Shown: positions 1 to 4,648 of the stretch, in pieces
Layout: every line of letters starts with the position of its first letter
Numbering within the stretch: the first letter of the stretch is position 1
DNA from: Caulobacteraceae bacterium
GTDB lineage: Bacteria > Pseudomonadota > Alphaproteobacteria > Caulobacterales > Caulobacteraceae
Length of the DNA stretch: 5,074 nucleotides
Direction of reading: 5' to 3'
Assembly (NCBI GenBank): GCA_020852035.1
Contig: JADZBR010000244.1
Coordinates: forward strand, 1 to 5,074
Translations under genes and position numbers: made by a program
Notes under the pieces: generated by a model
Told to the model about the DNA's origin: nothing
Seen by the model: the letters and a program-made list of their open reading frames with translations, nothing else
Database searches by the model: none

Positions 1-564
1 GCGCCATTCACCGACGCCAACCGCGAAGCCGGCGAGGTTGAACAGGGTGACGCACTGCTCGGCCGACAGAACGGCCGTGTTGATCTGGACACGGAGGCGG
101 ACGCCCCACGGCTCGAACTGCCCGCGATAGCGAAGATCGGCGACCCCCATGCCGACGCGACAGACGTCCTCTCTCATCGCTGGCGGCGGGCCGATGATCT
201 CGACCATCTCGCCAAGCAGATGGAACGCCTGCCTCGCCGCGACCTTCGTCAAGCCCGCGATGGAGGTGCAGGCGTCCACCGCAGCGGACTTGAAGGCCAC
301 GGCCGGGAAGCCGAACTTCGCCGCAGCCAATTCGTTGTCCGAAGGCTCATCCGACAGCGGCGTTAGCGGGTAGAGCGAGCCGATGAAATCGGCCCTTGGG
401 TTCTTGGCCTCCCTCCCCTTCGTGGCTCGCTTCTGCTGTTTGTCGGCCATCGCCCGCAGAGCTTTCTCGCTCCAAGCGTGGACGATCAGCGGTGAGATGC
501 CGATCAGCGGAACCTCGACGGTCTCCAGCGCCAGCGGCGGCAGTGCGATCGCGGTGCTGGCCAT
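1..564 (-). CDS. Conserved phage protein of unknown function, C-terminus beyond the left edge
   Basis: The frame is open from an ATG at 564 to the left edge, giving 188 residues without a stop. It is coupled to the gene before it: the TGA of that gene and this ATG share one base (TGATG). Visible motifs are SPLIVHAWSEKA (about residues 24-35), a Lys/Arg-rich stretch ending in GREAKNPRADFIGSLYPL, FGFPAVAFKSAAVDAC (about 84-99), MREDVCRVGMGVADLRYRGQFEPW (about 129-152) and a final LFNLAGFAVGVGEWR (174-188). There is no signal peptide or membrane segment, so it should be cytoplasmic. From memory, this motif series recurs in uncharacterised proteins of many siphophages, and the family usually ends about 20-30 residues after the GxGEWRP motif, so little should be missing. 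The glycine-rich AGF-xVGxGEWR loop resembles the loops of RNA-binding ferredoxin-fold (RAMP-like) proteins, but that is only an impression. I assign no function. Confidence 0.82.
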   Translation of the reverse strand, partial: MASTAIALPPLALETVEVPLIGISPLIVHAWSEKALRAMADKQQKRATKGREAKNPRADFIGSLYPLTPLSDEPSDNELAAAKFGFPAVAFKSAAVDACTSIAGLTKVAARQAFHLLGEMVEIIGPPPAMREDVCRVGMGVADLRYRGQFEPWGVRLRVQINTAVLSAEQCVTLFNLAGFAVGVGEWR

Positions 565-962
565 CAGTAATCCGCCTGCGCCAGGGCCACGAGATCGGTG
601 ATGTTGCTCTCTGCGAGCATGATCATCAGACTGCGCTCGTCGCTCAGGGTTATCCTGTCGCCGTCTGTCTCGCCGCAGATGTGCGCCAGCGCCCGGGCCT
701 TCACCTTGAGGCCCAACAGGTCGTCAGCGTAGCGCTCGCTCAGGTCCTCGACGATGGCGATTTGCAGCCTCTCAAAGGCCTGCACCGCATCATCAGGAAG
801 GTCGTCGTGCTTGCGCGCGATGACCTCGACGCACTCCAGTCGGCTCCGAAGGAACCGCCAGTCGTGGTTCACCGAGAGGGGCAAGGTGTCCGAAACCTTG
901 GGACGCGCTGTGTCTTTGGGCGCGCTCGGGGCACGTGATAGGGTGGCCGCAGCCTGGGGCAT
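564..962 (-). CDS. 132-residue phage protein of unknown function, coupled to the next gene
   Basis: I chose the start at 962 (MPQAAATL...) because AGGAGG lies five bases before it. The frame is open further, to 1016, but those 18 extra codons overlap the ribosome binding site and lack their own. Residues 1-25 are rich in Ala, Pro, Ser and Lys and look disordered. Residues 33-85 look helical and amphipathic (DWRFLRSRLECVEVI, DAVQAFERLQIAIVEDLSERYADDLLGL). A third charged helical part ends in ITDLVALAQADY. There is no signal peptide and no recognisable catalytic motif. It is the first gene of a two-gene unit: its TGA overlaps the ATG of the following conserved phage protein by one base, which suggests that the two are made in fixed ratio and may act together. 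I do not recognise the family. The divergent regulator 124 bases upstream probably controls it. Confidence 0.8.
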   Translation of the reverse strand: MPQAAATLSRAPSAPKDTARPKVSDTLPLSVNHDWRFLRSRLECVEVIARKHDDLPDDAVQAFERLQIAIVEDLSERYADDLLGLKVKARALAHICGETDGDRITLSDERSLMIMLAESNITDLVALAQADY

Positions 963-967
963 TCGAT

Positions 968-973
968 CCTCCT
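968..973 (-). promoter_or_regulatory. Strong ribosome binding site (AGGAGG)
   Basis: On the minus strand AGGAGG stands five bases before the ATG at 962, and this decides the start of the 132-residue gene. The site lies within a short direct repeat: TCGATCCT occurs on the plus strand at 963-970 and again at 978-985, so AGGATCGA is present twice in the leader but only the copy near the ATG is preceded by AGG. Confidence 0.8.
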
Positions 974-992
974 GTGATCGATCCTGGGTTAG

Positions 993-1026
993 GGCCGTCG
1001 GCGGTGCTGGTAACACCCTGGCGGCC
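993..1026 (-). other. Predicted leader hairpin before the 132-residue gene
   Basis: GGCCGTC at 993-999 pairs with GGCGGCC at 1020-1026 (seven pairs, one of them G-U). Inside it GGTG (1003-1006) pairs with CACC (1014-1017) around a seven-base loop. On the minus strand it would form in the untranslated leader between the proposed promoter and the AGGAGG site. No run of T follows it in the minus direction, so it is not an intrinsic terminator there. It may stabilise the leader or be a regulatory structure; chance pairing in GC-rich DNA is also possible. Confidence 0.35.
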
Positions 1027-1036
1027 TGCTTATTTG

Positions 1037-1065
1037 TCGTACACGAATGCGTTGACGCGTGTCAA
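1037..1065 (-). promoter_or_regulatory. Possible leftward promoter for the 132-residue gene
   Basis: Read on the minus strand there is a perfect TTGACA (1065-1060). Behind it is a weak -10 candidate, either TGTACG (16-base spacing) or TACGAC (18-base spacing), each matching TATAAT at three of six positions. The area is the most AT-rich of the window and has no coding frame, and the promoter would lie about 75 bases before the start codon. The -35 is convincing, the -10 is not. Confidence 0.4.
1052..1065. promoter_or_regulatory. Inverted repeat, likely operator of the ribbon-helix-helix regulator
   Basis: TTGAC at 1052-1056 and GTCAA at 1061-1065 are exact inverted copies around GCGT, giving 12 of 14 symmetric positions. 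The repeat sits between divergent genes, and its two arms form the -35-like hexamers of both directions (TTGACG rightward, TTGACA leftward). A dimer bound here would block both promoters. A direct repeat TACACGAA flanks it on both sides (1040-1047 and 1075-1082) and could be a second binding element. Small ribbon-helix-helix proteins commonly repress their own promoter through short repeats; the assignment to the adjacent gene is inferred. Confidence 0.5.
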
Positions 1066-1080
1066 TTGCCGTAATACACG
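1052..1080 (+). promoter_or_regulatory. Possible rightward promoter giving a near-leaderless regulator transcript
   Basis: TTGACG (1052-1057) is followed after 17 bases by TACACG (1075-1080), a weak -10. Transcription would begin about at the ATG at 1087, so the message would have almost no leader. This agrees with the lack of any Shine-Dalgarno sequence before that ATG. Leaderless messages are common in some alphaproteobacteria. The weak -10 keeps confidence low. Confidence 0.35.
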
Positions 1081-1086
1081 AAATGT

Positions 1087-1248
1087 ATGAAGCGGCCGCG
1101 CGAAACCAAACTTCCGCAACTGGTGCAAGTCCGCCTGCCTGACGACCTCGCGGGTAAGATCGATGCGTGGCGGCGAGCGCAGGCCGACATTCCCACGAGA
1201 TCAGAGGCAATTCGGCGCCTGCTGGATGCCGCTCTAAACGCCGCTTAG
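1087..1248 (+). CDS. Small ribbon-helix-helix (CopG/Arc-type) DNA-binding protein
   Basis: This 53-residue protein is the only convincing plus-strand gene here. The sequence fits a minimal ribbon-helix-helix fold: a basic N-terminus (KRPRETK), a beta strand with alternating residues LVQVRLP (12-18), helix A DLAGKIDAWRRAQ (20-32), a turn with PTRSEAIRRLL (36-46), where TRSEAI is the typical start of helix B, and a short tail LDAALNAA. Gln14 and Arg16 on the strand would contact DNA in the dimer. No ribosome binding site precedes the ATG; a second ATG four bases earlier is in a different frame that does not resemble any family. It is divergent from the 132-residue gene and converges on the exported-protein gene, with which it shares four bases at the stops. 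It is probably a repressor of its own and the divergent promoter. An antitoxin role is less likely, because no toxin-like partner is adjacent on its strand. Confidence 0.82.
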   Translation: MKRPRETKLPQLVQVRLPDDLAGKIDAWRRAQADIPTRSEAIRRLLDAALNAA

Positions 1249-1646
1249 CGAGTTACGTCCGGCTCGGCCGCCGTGCCGTCGTATTTCCAGTTGGAACACG
1301 CTGCGACCATGGTCTCGGTCGAGCCTGACGAGTTGGCGCAGGCTAAGCCTCCAGCTTGATAGCCGCCTCTTGTGATGGGCTTCGTCGGAAGCGAGCACTT
1401 CGCGGCAGCCATCAGGTCAAGGTTCATCTTGAGCAGCGCCAATACGTTCTGCTCTTCCGCCGCCCGATGCGACGCCTGCACGGCGCTGCGATCGATGAAG
1501 GACCTGGCGTGCAGGTAAGCTAGATTCCGCTGATTAGTCTCAATGTTCGCAGCAAACTCGGCGCACCTGTCGCCGGCCGTCTGGCCGAAGCTAACTCCCG
1601 GCACTGCAACGGCGAACACGACGGCGAGAGCGGCGAGCATCTTCAT
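1245..1646 (-). CDS. Exported four-cysteine protein of unknown function in the tail operon
   Basis: The 133-residue product begins with a clear signal peptide: MK, a hydrophobic core LAALAVVFAVAVPGV and a polar cleavage region SFG/QTA near residues 19-22. No lipobox cysteine is present, so it should be released into the periplasm or beyond rather than lipid-anchored. The mature part has four cysteines (in RCAEF at residue 28, AAKCSL, LACANS and AACSNW), enough for two disulfides. Its first half is helical, with NQRNLAYLHARSFIDRSA followed by a long amphipathic stretch. It starts nine bases after the stop of the chaperone fusion frame, so it is probably in the tail transcript; an AGGG about eight bases before the ATG is a modest ribosome binding site. 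The TAA overlaps the convergent regulator's stop by four bases. I do not recognise a family. Superinfection exclusion, host-surface change or a lysis accessory are possible roles, with no direct support. Confidence 0.78.
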   Translation of the reverse strand: MKMLAALAVVFAVAVPGVSFGQTAGDRCAEFAANIETNQRNLAYLHARSFIDRSAVQASHRAAEEQNVLALLKMNLDLMAAAKCSLPTKPITRGGYQAGGLACANSSGSTETMVAACSNWKYDGTAAEPDVTR

Positions 1647-1655
1647 GCCGCAACC

Positions 1656-2470
1656 CTACCGCGCCGGCTGGCCCTGTCCACTCCCCTCCTTCGCACTCTC
1701 CGCCATCGATTTCAGGTATGCCGCGTCGAGCCTGAGGAGGGCCCGGCGCTCCCAGCGGTCGAGCTGGCGGCCTTCGTCCTCTTCCCAAATGCGGATGTCG
1801 TGTCGGGTGATCCGGCCGACACCGAACCCGGTCGATTGGCGGGTGGCGCTGAGGTCGAGGAAGATGGCCCAGAGGTGCGAAGCGAGCGGGGGCAGCTTGG
1901 GTGCGCCCTCAAGCTCCGAGATCGCCTCGGCGTCCCCCTGTCGGGCCAACGCCTCCAGGTGGATTCGGTAGGGAGCTTTGCCCCCGGCGCCGTCGTCAAC
2001 CTCGCGAGCGAACGCGAAGGTAGCCTCGGCGAAGGCGATCAGGCCGTCGGCGAGGCGACCGTAAAACCGCCGAGCTCTTCGGACTTGCGGATGATCTGCG
2101 GGCCGAAGCCGGGGATCAAGCGCAGGAGCTCGGCTGCGTTGCTGTCGTTGAAATCCTCGGCGATGCCAGTCCAACCGGCCAAGCGGGCGGCCACCAGACG
2201 TCGCCCATACTCCGCATCGTCCTTCACGCTCGCCACCACCTCGCCAGGGCGCGAGCGCTCGGCTTGGGCGGCGAGAAGCTGGTCCTGCCGGCGCTTCCTA
2301 TCGATCAGGGCCAGAAGGCGGTCCTGCACGATCTTGGATTGGTCGCTGAGCACCTTCAGGACGATGCCGCTCGGGTTTCCCTTGGCGTCATAGGGCTCGA
2401 AGTCGACAGCTTCCTCGGTGGCAACTTGGTTTCGGATGTCGCTCAGCGACAGGCCTTCGGTCTTGGTCAT
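1656..2470 (-). CDS. Tail assembly chaperone fusion (lambda gpGT-like) made by -1 frameshift
   Basis: The 143-residue chaperone frame overlaps a second open frame in the -1 register. A shift at the TTTT run at 2066-2063 would join residues 1-136 to YGRLADGLIAF... and continue to the stop at 1656, giving about 271 residues; lambda gpGT has 279. The added part (about 135 residues) has SHLWAIFLDLSATRQ and ITRHDIRIWEEDEG followed by WERRALLRLDAAYL, the Trp- and acid-rich pattern seen in second chaperone domains of siphophages. It has no good start of its own: the earliest possible start in its frame is a TTG at 2174, well inside the first gene and without a ribosome binding site. In lambda the fusion binds the tape measure while gpG recruits tube protein. 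The shift itself is inferred from the overlapping frames and the family precedent, and a separately initiated second protein cannot be excluded. Confidence 0.72.
2039..2470 (-). CDS. Tail assembly chaperone (lambda gpG-like)
   Basis: The 143-residue protein lies directly after the tail tube gene, the standard place for gpG-type chaperones, and has the usual length (lambda gpG 140). It has an acidic N-terminus, VDFEPYDAKGNPSGIVLKVL (22-41), a long charged helix with KIVQDRLLALIDRKRRQDQLLAAQAE (46-71), and a C-terminal part with ARLAGWTGIAEDFNDSNAAELLRLIPGFGPQII (95-127), where W-x-G followed by N-A-xELL and a hydrophobic-Pro motif is typical of this family. The ATG at 2470 has AGGAAG six bases upstream. 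It is expected to be the major product, with a minority of ribosomes continuing into the -1 frame. It acts in the cytoplasm, recruiting tube subunits to the tape measure, and is absent from the finished tail. An intrinsic terminator just upstream probably limits its expression. Confidence 0.8.
   Translation of the reverse strand: MTKTEGLSLSDIRNQVATEEAVDFEPYDAKGNPSGIVLKVLSDQSKIVQDRLLALIDRKRRQDQLLAAQAERSRPGEVVASVKDDAEYGRRLVAARLAGWTGIAEDFNDSNAAELLRLIPGFGPQIIRKSEELGGFTVASPTA
2063..2069 (-). other. Probable -1 ribosomal frameshift site
   Basis: On the minus strand the seven bases read CGGTTTT, decoded in frame as GGT (Gly135) and TTT (Phe136) near the end of the chaperone gene. Phe-tRNA can re-pair perfectly one base back on the T run, after which translation continues as TAC GGT CGC. 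It is not an ideal X-XXY-YYZ heptamer, since the Gly-tRNA would pair with CGG after slipping. The frames overlap from about 2174 to 2039, so another slip point is possible; I saw no classical heptamer in this overlap. Confidence 0.5.
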
Positions 2471-2489
2471 TTCGCTCTTCCTTCACGGG

Positions 2490-2518
2490 AAAAAGCAGCC
2501 GAGGCGCGACCTCGACTG
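2490..2518 (-). terminator. Intrinsic terminator between tail tube and chaperone genes
   Basis: On the minus strand CAGTCGAGG (2518-2510) pairs with CCTCGGCTG (2504-2496) around the loop TCGCG, giving nine pairs of which one is G-U. One base later comes a run of five T (2494-2490). It begins 20 bases past the tail tube stop and ends 19 bases before the chaperone ATG, overlapping none of the coding sequence. No promoter fits between it and the chaperone gene, so it should be leaky: many transcripts end after the tube gene and some read through. This would give much tube protein and less chaperone. Confidence 0.78.
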
Positions 2519-2538
2519 TGAAGTTGGTGGGGAGGCGA

Positions 2539-3747
2539 TCAGCTCAGGGTCGAGTCTTGGATCGACAGGATCGTCTGGTGATTGGCGAGGTTGGCGCCGC
2601 CATCGCCGTTGATCTCAGCGGTGAACGGGAACGTTCGGATCAGTTCTTTCTCGCCATCGTCAGCCGCGTCGCCGAACAGCTTCAGCTTGCTCATCACCAG
2701 GGTGACGAAGTCGGCGTCGGCGGTGCCGTCGGCGGCTGCGGCGAGGATCAGCGAGGTGGGCGTCTGGTCGTCGTAGAGCGCCTGCAGCGTGGTGGAGGTG
2801 ACCTTGGCGGTGACCTGGCCGGTCACCTGGATGCGACCGCGCTGGACGTCGGCGATGGTGTTGGCGCCGACCTCGGCCTCGCCGGCGTTGACGCCCCCAT
2901 TGATCGTCACCTGGGCGCCGGTGATGCGGGTGACGGACCCGCCGACCGCCACCAGGCCGTTCACCGCGGTGGCGACGTCCGTGCTGGTTTCAGCCGTGGG
3001 GCTGGTCAGCTGCTGGGAGTTGTTGAGGGTCCGGTTCAGGCCGATGAAGTCGATGTCGACCGTGACGTTGCCCGTGGCCGGCATGCCGATCTGGATCTGG
3101 CCGGTCTTCACGTCGGTGTTCAGTTCCGACTTGGTGAGGTCGGAGTAGAACTCCTCGAAGGTGAACCAGTCGTCGGTGTGGCCGCTGGTGGGGACCCAGA
3201 CCTTCTTGCCCGGAACAGAGAGCGTGGTCGTGGAGATGGGCCCTTCGGCGACCATGGCCGAGCCGTTGAGCGGCCGGACGGTCAGGACCGTGGCGGTCAC
3301 GCCCAGCACCAGGAGGTTCTTGCCGGCGTTGGCCGGATCGAGCCCGGCAGCGGCGAGGCGCACGACGTCCCCGACCTTGATGCCGCCCGTCAGGAAGTCG
3401 CCCGAGCCGCGCGTGACGGTGTAGTCGGAACCGGAGGCCGCGATGGTGACCGAGAGCCCGGTGAGGTTCGAGGTCGCCGCCCAGGCCTTGCGGAGCGCCG
3501 CGGCGAAGAAGTCGGCGTAGGTCGCCCCGGACAACAGCCCGGAAAGCCGGCCGGTCACGCGACGGATACCTGCCGTGGCGCCCGTCGACTGCTGGTGGCT
3601 GGCGATCTCGTCGTTCTGATAGGTGTCGCGCGCCAGGGTGAAGTTGGCGGTGCGGCGGCGCAGCAGCTGACCCCCGGAGCCGGTGGCCGGCGTGCCTAGG
3701 CCGGACTGCTTCTTGTAGATGAGCTGCTTGGCGATGCCCTGAGCCAT
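2539..3747 (-). CDS. Tail tube (major tail) protein
   Basis: This is the subunit that stacks into the tail tube through which DNA passes. The N-terminus MAQGIAKQLIYKKQSGLGTPA, then RRRTANFTLARDTYQNDEIASHQQ and RRVTGRLSGLLSGATYADFFAAALRKAW (61-89), match the pattern of siphophage tube proteins of the Phage_tube_2 type. Residues about 98-178 form a beta-rich insert (GDFLTGGIKVGDVVRLAAAGLDPANAGKN...LTVRPL) of a kind seen in longer members. The tube fold resumes with FTFEEFYSDL (195-204), GMPATGNVTVDIDFIGL (221-237) and the C-terminal FPFTAEING and QTILSIQDSTLS. At 402 residues it is longer than the roughly 300 of insert-free members. The ATG at 3747 has GGAG seven bases upstream. Its place after a tail terminator and before G/GT chaperones supports the call. 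It is probably the most abundant tail product; a terminator follows it. Confidence 0.88.
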   Translation of the reverse strand: MAQGIAKQLIYKKQSGLGTPATGSGGQLLRRRTANFTLARDTYQNDEIASHQQSTGATAGIRRVTGRLSGLLSGATYADFFAAALRKAWAATSNLTGLSVTIAASGSDYTVTRGSGDFLTGGIKVGDVVRLAAAGLDPANAGKNLLVLGVTATVLTVRPLNGSAMVAEGPISTTTLSVPGKKVWVPTSGHTDDWFTFEEFYSDLTKSELNTDVKTGQIQIGMPATGNVTVDIDFIGLNRTLNNSQQLTSPTAETSTDVATAVNGLVAVGGSVTRITGAQVTINGGVNAGEAEVGANTIADVQRGRIQVTGQVTAKVTSTTLQALYDDQTPTSLILAAAADGTADADFVTLVMSKLKLFGDAADDGEKELIRTFPFTAEINGDGGANLANHQTILSIQDSTLS

Positions 3748-3815
3748 GGGTTTCTCCGATCAGGTTTGAGGAAGGCGACCGGAGGGCCGGCCGTGCACCG
3801 CGATGAGGCCCGCGG
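3748..3815. other. 68-base untranslated gap between tail terminator and tube genes
   Basis: The stretch holds the GGAG ribosome binding site for the tube gene and a GGCCGGCC palindrome (about 3785-3792). It also has a weak inverted repeat of CCGCG with CGCGG (about 3798-3815) that lacks a T run, so I do not call a terminator. I see no confident promoter. The break in an otherwise overlapping gene series suggests that the tube gene has its own translation start, not coupled to the gene before it. Confidence 0.4.
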
Positions 3816-4226
3816 TCAGCCGTTGATGTTCGCGAACCAGCGAACTGACACCGGCACGACGTAGCGGTCGGCGTCGATCAGGTGCGGCGCGATGGCCGGC
3901 GTGTTCTCGATGGTGACCACGACGCCGTCCGCCGTGAGCGAGAGGGCGCGGGGGAAATGGGCGCGAAGGGCCTCAGCGCGGTCGCCAGCGGCCTTCGTGC
4001 CCTTGCCCCTCGGGTAGCAGAGGCCGATCTGCAGGATGCCCTGCTCGCGGTAGAACCCGCCGCCCTGCTCCGGGTTGTCCGGCCGGGCCGGCAGCAGCGA
4101 AACGCGCTGGTACGGCGTTGACGCGCCTGGCGGCTCGAACGCCTCGTTCTCCCAGGCGGTCGCGAGGGCTGGGCTCAACGCCTTCAGCCTCACTTCCAGG
4201 GCCTTGCGGACGGCGACGATGCTCAT
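3816..4226 (-). CDS. Tail terminator protein (DUF4128-type, lambda gpU role)
   Basis: The 136-residue product caps the growing tail tube and forms the surface that joins it to the head. Family features are the N-terminal helix MSIVAVRKALEVRLKALSP, AWENEAFEPPGASTPYQRVSLLPARPDNP (25-52), where the NxxFxPxxxxPYxRVxLLPA motif is characteristic of DUF4128, YREQGILQIGLCYPRGKGTKAAGDRAEALRAHF (59-91), and a final beta part RYVVPVSVRWFANI. The frame is open upstream to 4502, but the start at 4226 gives the normal family length and the expected N-terminus. That ATG overlaps the TGA of the previous gene by four bases (ATGA), so translation is coupled. Its position between an HK97 gp10-like gene and the tube gene is the canonical order. 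Confidence 0.88.
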   Translation of the reverse strand: MSIVAVRKALEVRLKALSPALATAWENEAFEPPGASTPYQRVSLLPARPDNPEQGGGFYREQGILQIGLCYPRGKGTKAAGDRAEALRAHFPRALSLTADGVVVTIENTPAIAPHLIDADRYVVPVSVRWFANING

Positions 4227-4648
4227 CCCGCCCTCCCGCCGGCTATCCGGTCCACCATCTGCTGAAACTCGGCGATGGTGATCCTGACCATGCCGTTCGG
4301 AGCCTGGAGCGACGATCCGTACTCCAGCCGCCGGGCATAGGGCACGGCGTTGAAGAGGTAGTGGACGTGGCCGATGCCGTTGCCCTTGGTGAGCGCCGGG
4401 AGCGGCGCGTCGCCGTGAATGTTCTTGCCCCGAACGTGGTCCTTTGGCCGTGGTGGCGCGGGCGCCGGGGCTGCGCTGTAATTGTCCAGGCCGTAGCCCC
4501 AATGGGCCCTGAACCAGCCGGTATCGACCGGCGAAAGCTCTACCACGCGGGCATGCAGGGCGAGCACGATCTCGTTGACCGTCTGGTCGACGTCCTCGAT
4601 CGCGTGCTCAGCGAATTGCTGCAGCGACAGCTCAAAGGGCCCCGCCAT
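4223..4648 (-). CDS. HK97 gp10-like head-tail connector / tail completion protein
   Basis: The 141-residue protein has the hallmark SPVDTGWFRAHW (about residues 39-50), where the PVDTG-xx-R core marks HK97 gp10-like and related tail-completion proteins. It also has the second conserved block VPYARRLEYGSSLQAPNGMVRIT (about 102-124). An N-terminal helix (FELSLQQFAEHAIEDVDQTVNEIVLALHARVVEL) precedes the first motif, as usual. Between the blocks is a Pro/Ala-rich linker (SAAPAPAPPRP), probably flexible. It is thought to act at the head-tail interface during joining, in the virion or its assembly. The start ATG overlaps the previous stop by one base (TGATG), and the stop overlaps the tail terminator start by four, so it belongs to a tightly coupled operon. 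Confidence 0.85.
   Translation of the reverse strand: MAGPFELSLQQFAEHAIEDVDQTVNEIVLALHARVVELSPVDTGWFRAHWGYGLDNYSAAPAPAPPRPKDHVRGKNIHGDAPLPALTKGNGIGHVHYLFNAVPYARRLEYGSSLQAPNGMVRITIAEFQQMVDRIAGGRAG

Noticed and set aside
396..938. A 180-codon plus-strand frame across the 132-residue gene and its neighbour
   Set aside because: It spans the junction of two well-supported minus-strand genes with strong ribosome binding site and coupling evidence, and its product has no recognisable features.
963..1016. Longer start (1016) for the 132-residue gene
   Set aside because: The extension reads through the AGGAGG ribosome binding site and has none of its own. It begins with low-complexity MLPAPPTALTQ.
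1083..1085. Alternative ATG four bases before the regulator start
   Set aside because: It opens a different frame (MYEAAARNQTSATGAS...) that lacks any family pattern. The frame from 1087 gives a clear ribbon-helix-helix sequence.
1087..1646. Regulator plus exported protein as a toxin-antitoxin pair
   Set aside because: The genes are convergent rather than in one operon. The partner has a signal peptide and no toxin motif, so the usual layout is not met.
1656..2174. The second chaperone frame as an independent gene starting at 2174
   Set aside because: The only start there is a TTG without a ribosome binding site. The first 37 residues (Arg-rich) are chaperone-gene sequence read in the wrong frame. 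A -1 fusion explains it better.
2518..3699. A 393-codon open frame on the plus strand opposite the tail tube gene
   Set aside because: The product is rich in Gly, Arg, Asp and Val with no domain pattern. It mirrors the GC-biased third positions of the real minus-strand gene, so it is a shadow frame.
3785..3815. GGCCGGCC palindrome and CCGCG/CGCGG repeat as a terminator or operator before the tube gene
   Set aside because: The stems are short, no T run follows on either strand, and such repeats are expected by chance in GC-rich DNA.
4227..4502. Upstream extension of the tail terminator frame
   Set aside because: It lies wholly inside the HK97 gp10-like gene in another frame and reads as Arg/Pro-rich low-complexity sequence. 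The ATG at 4226 with ATGA overlap gives the normal length and N-terminus of the family.
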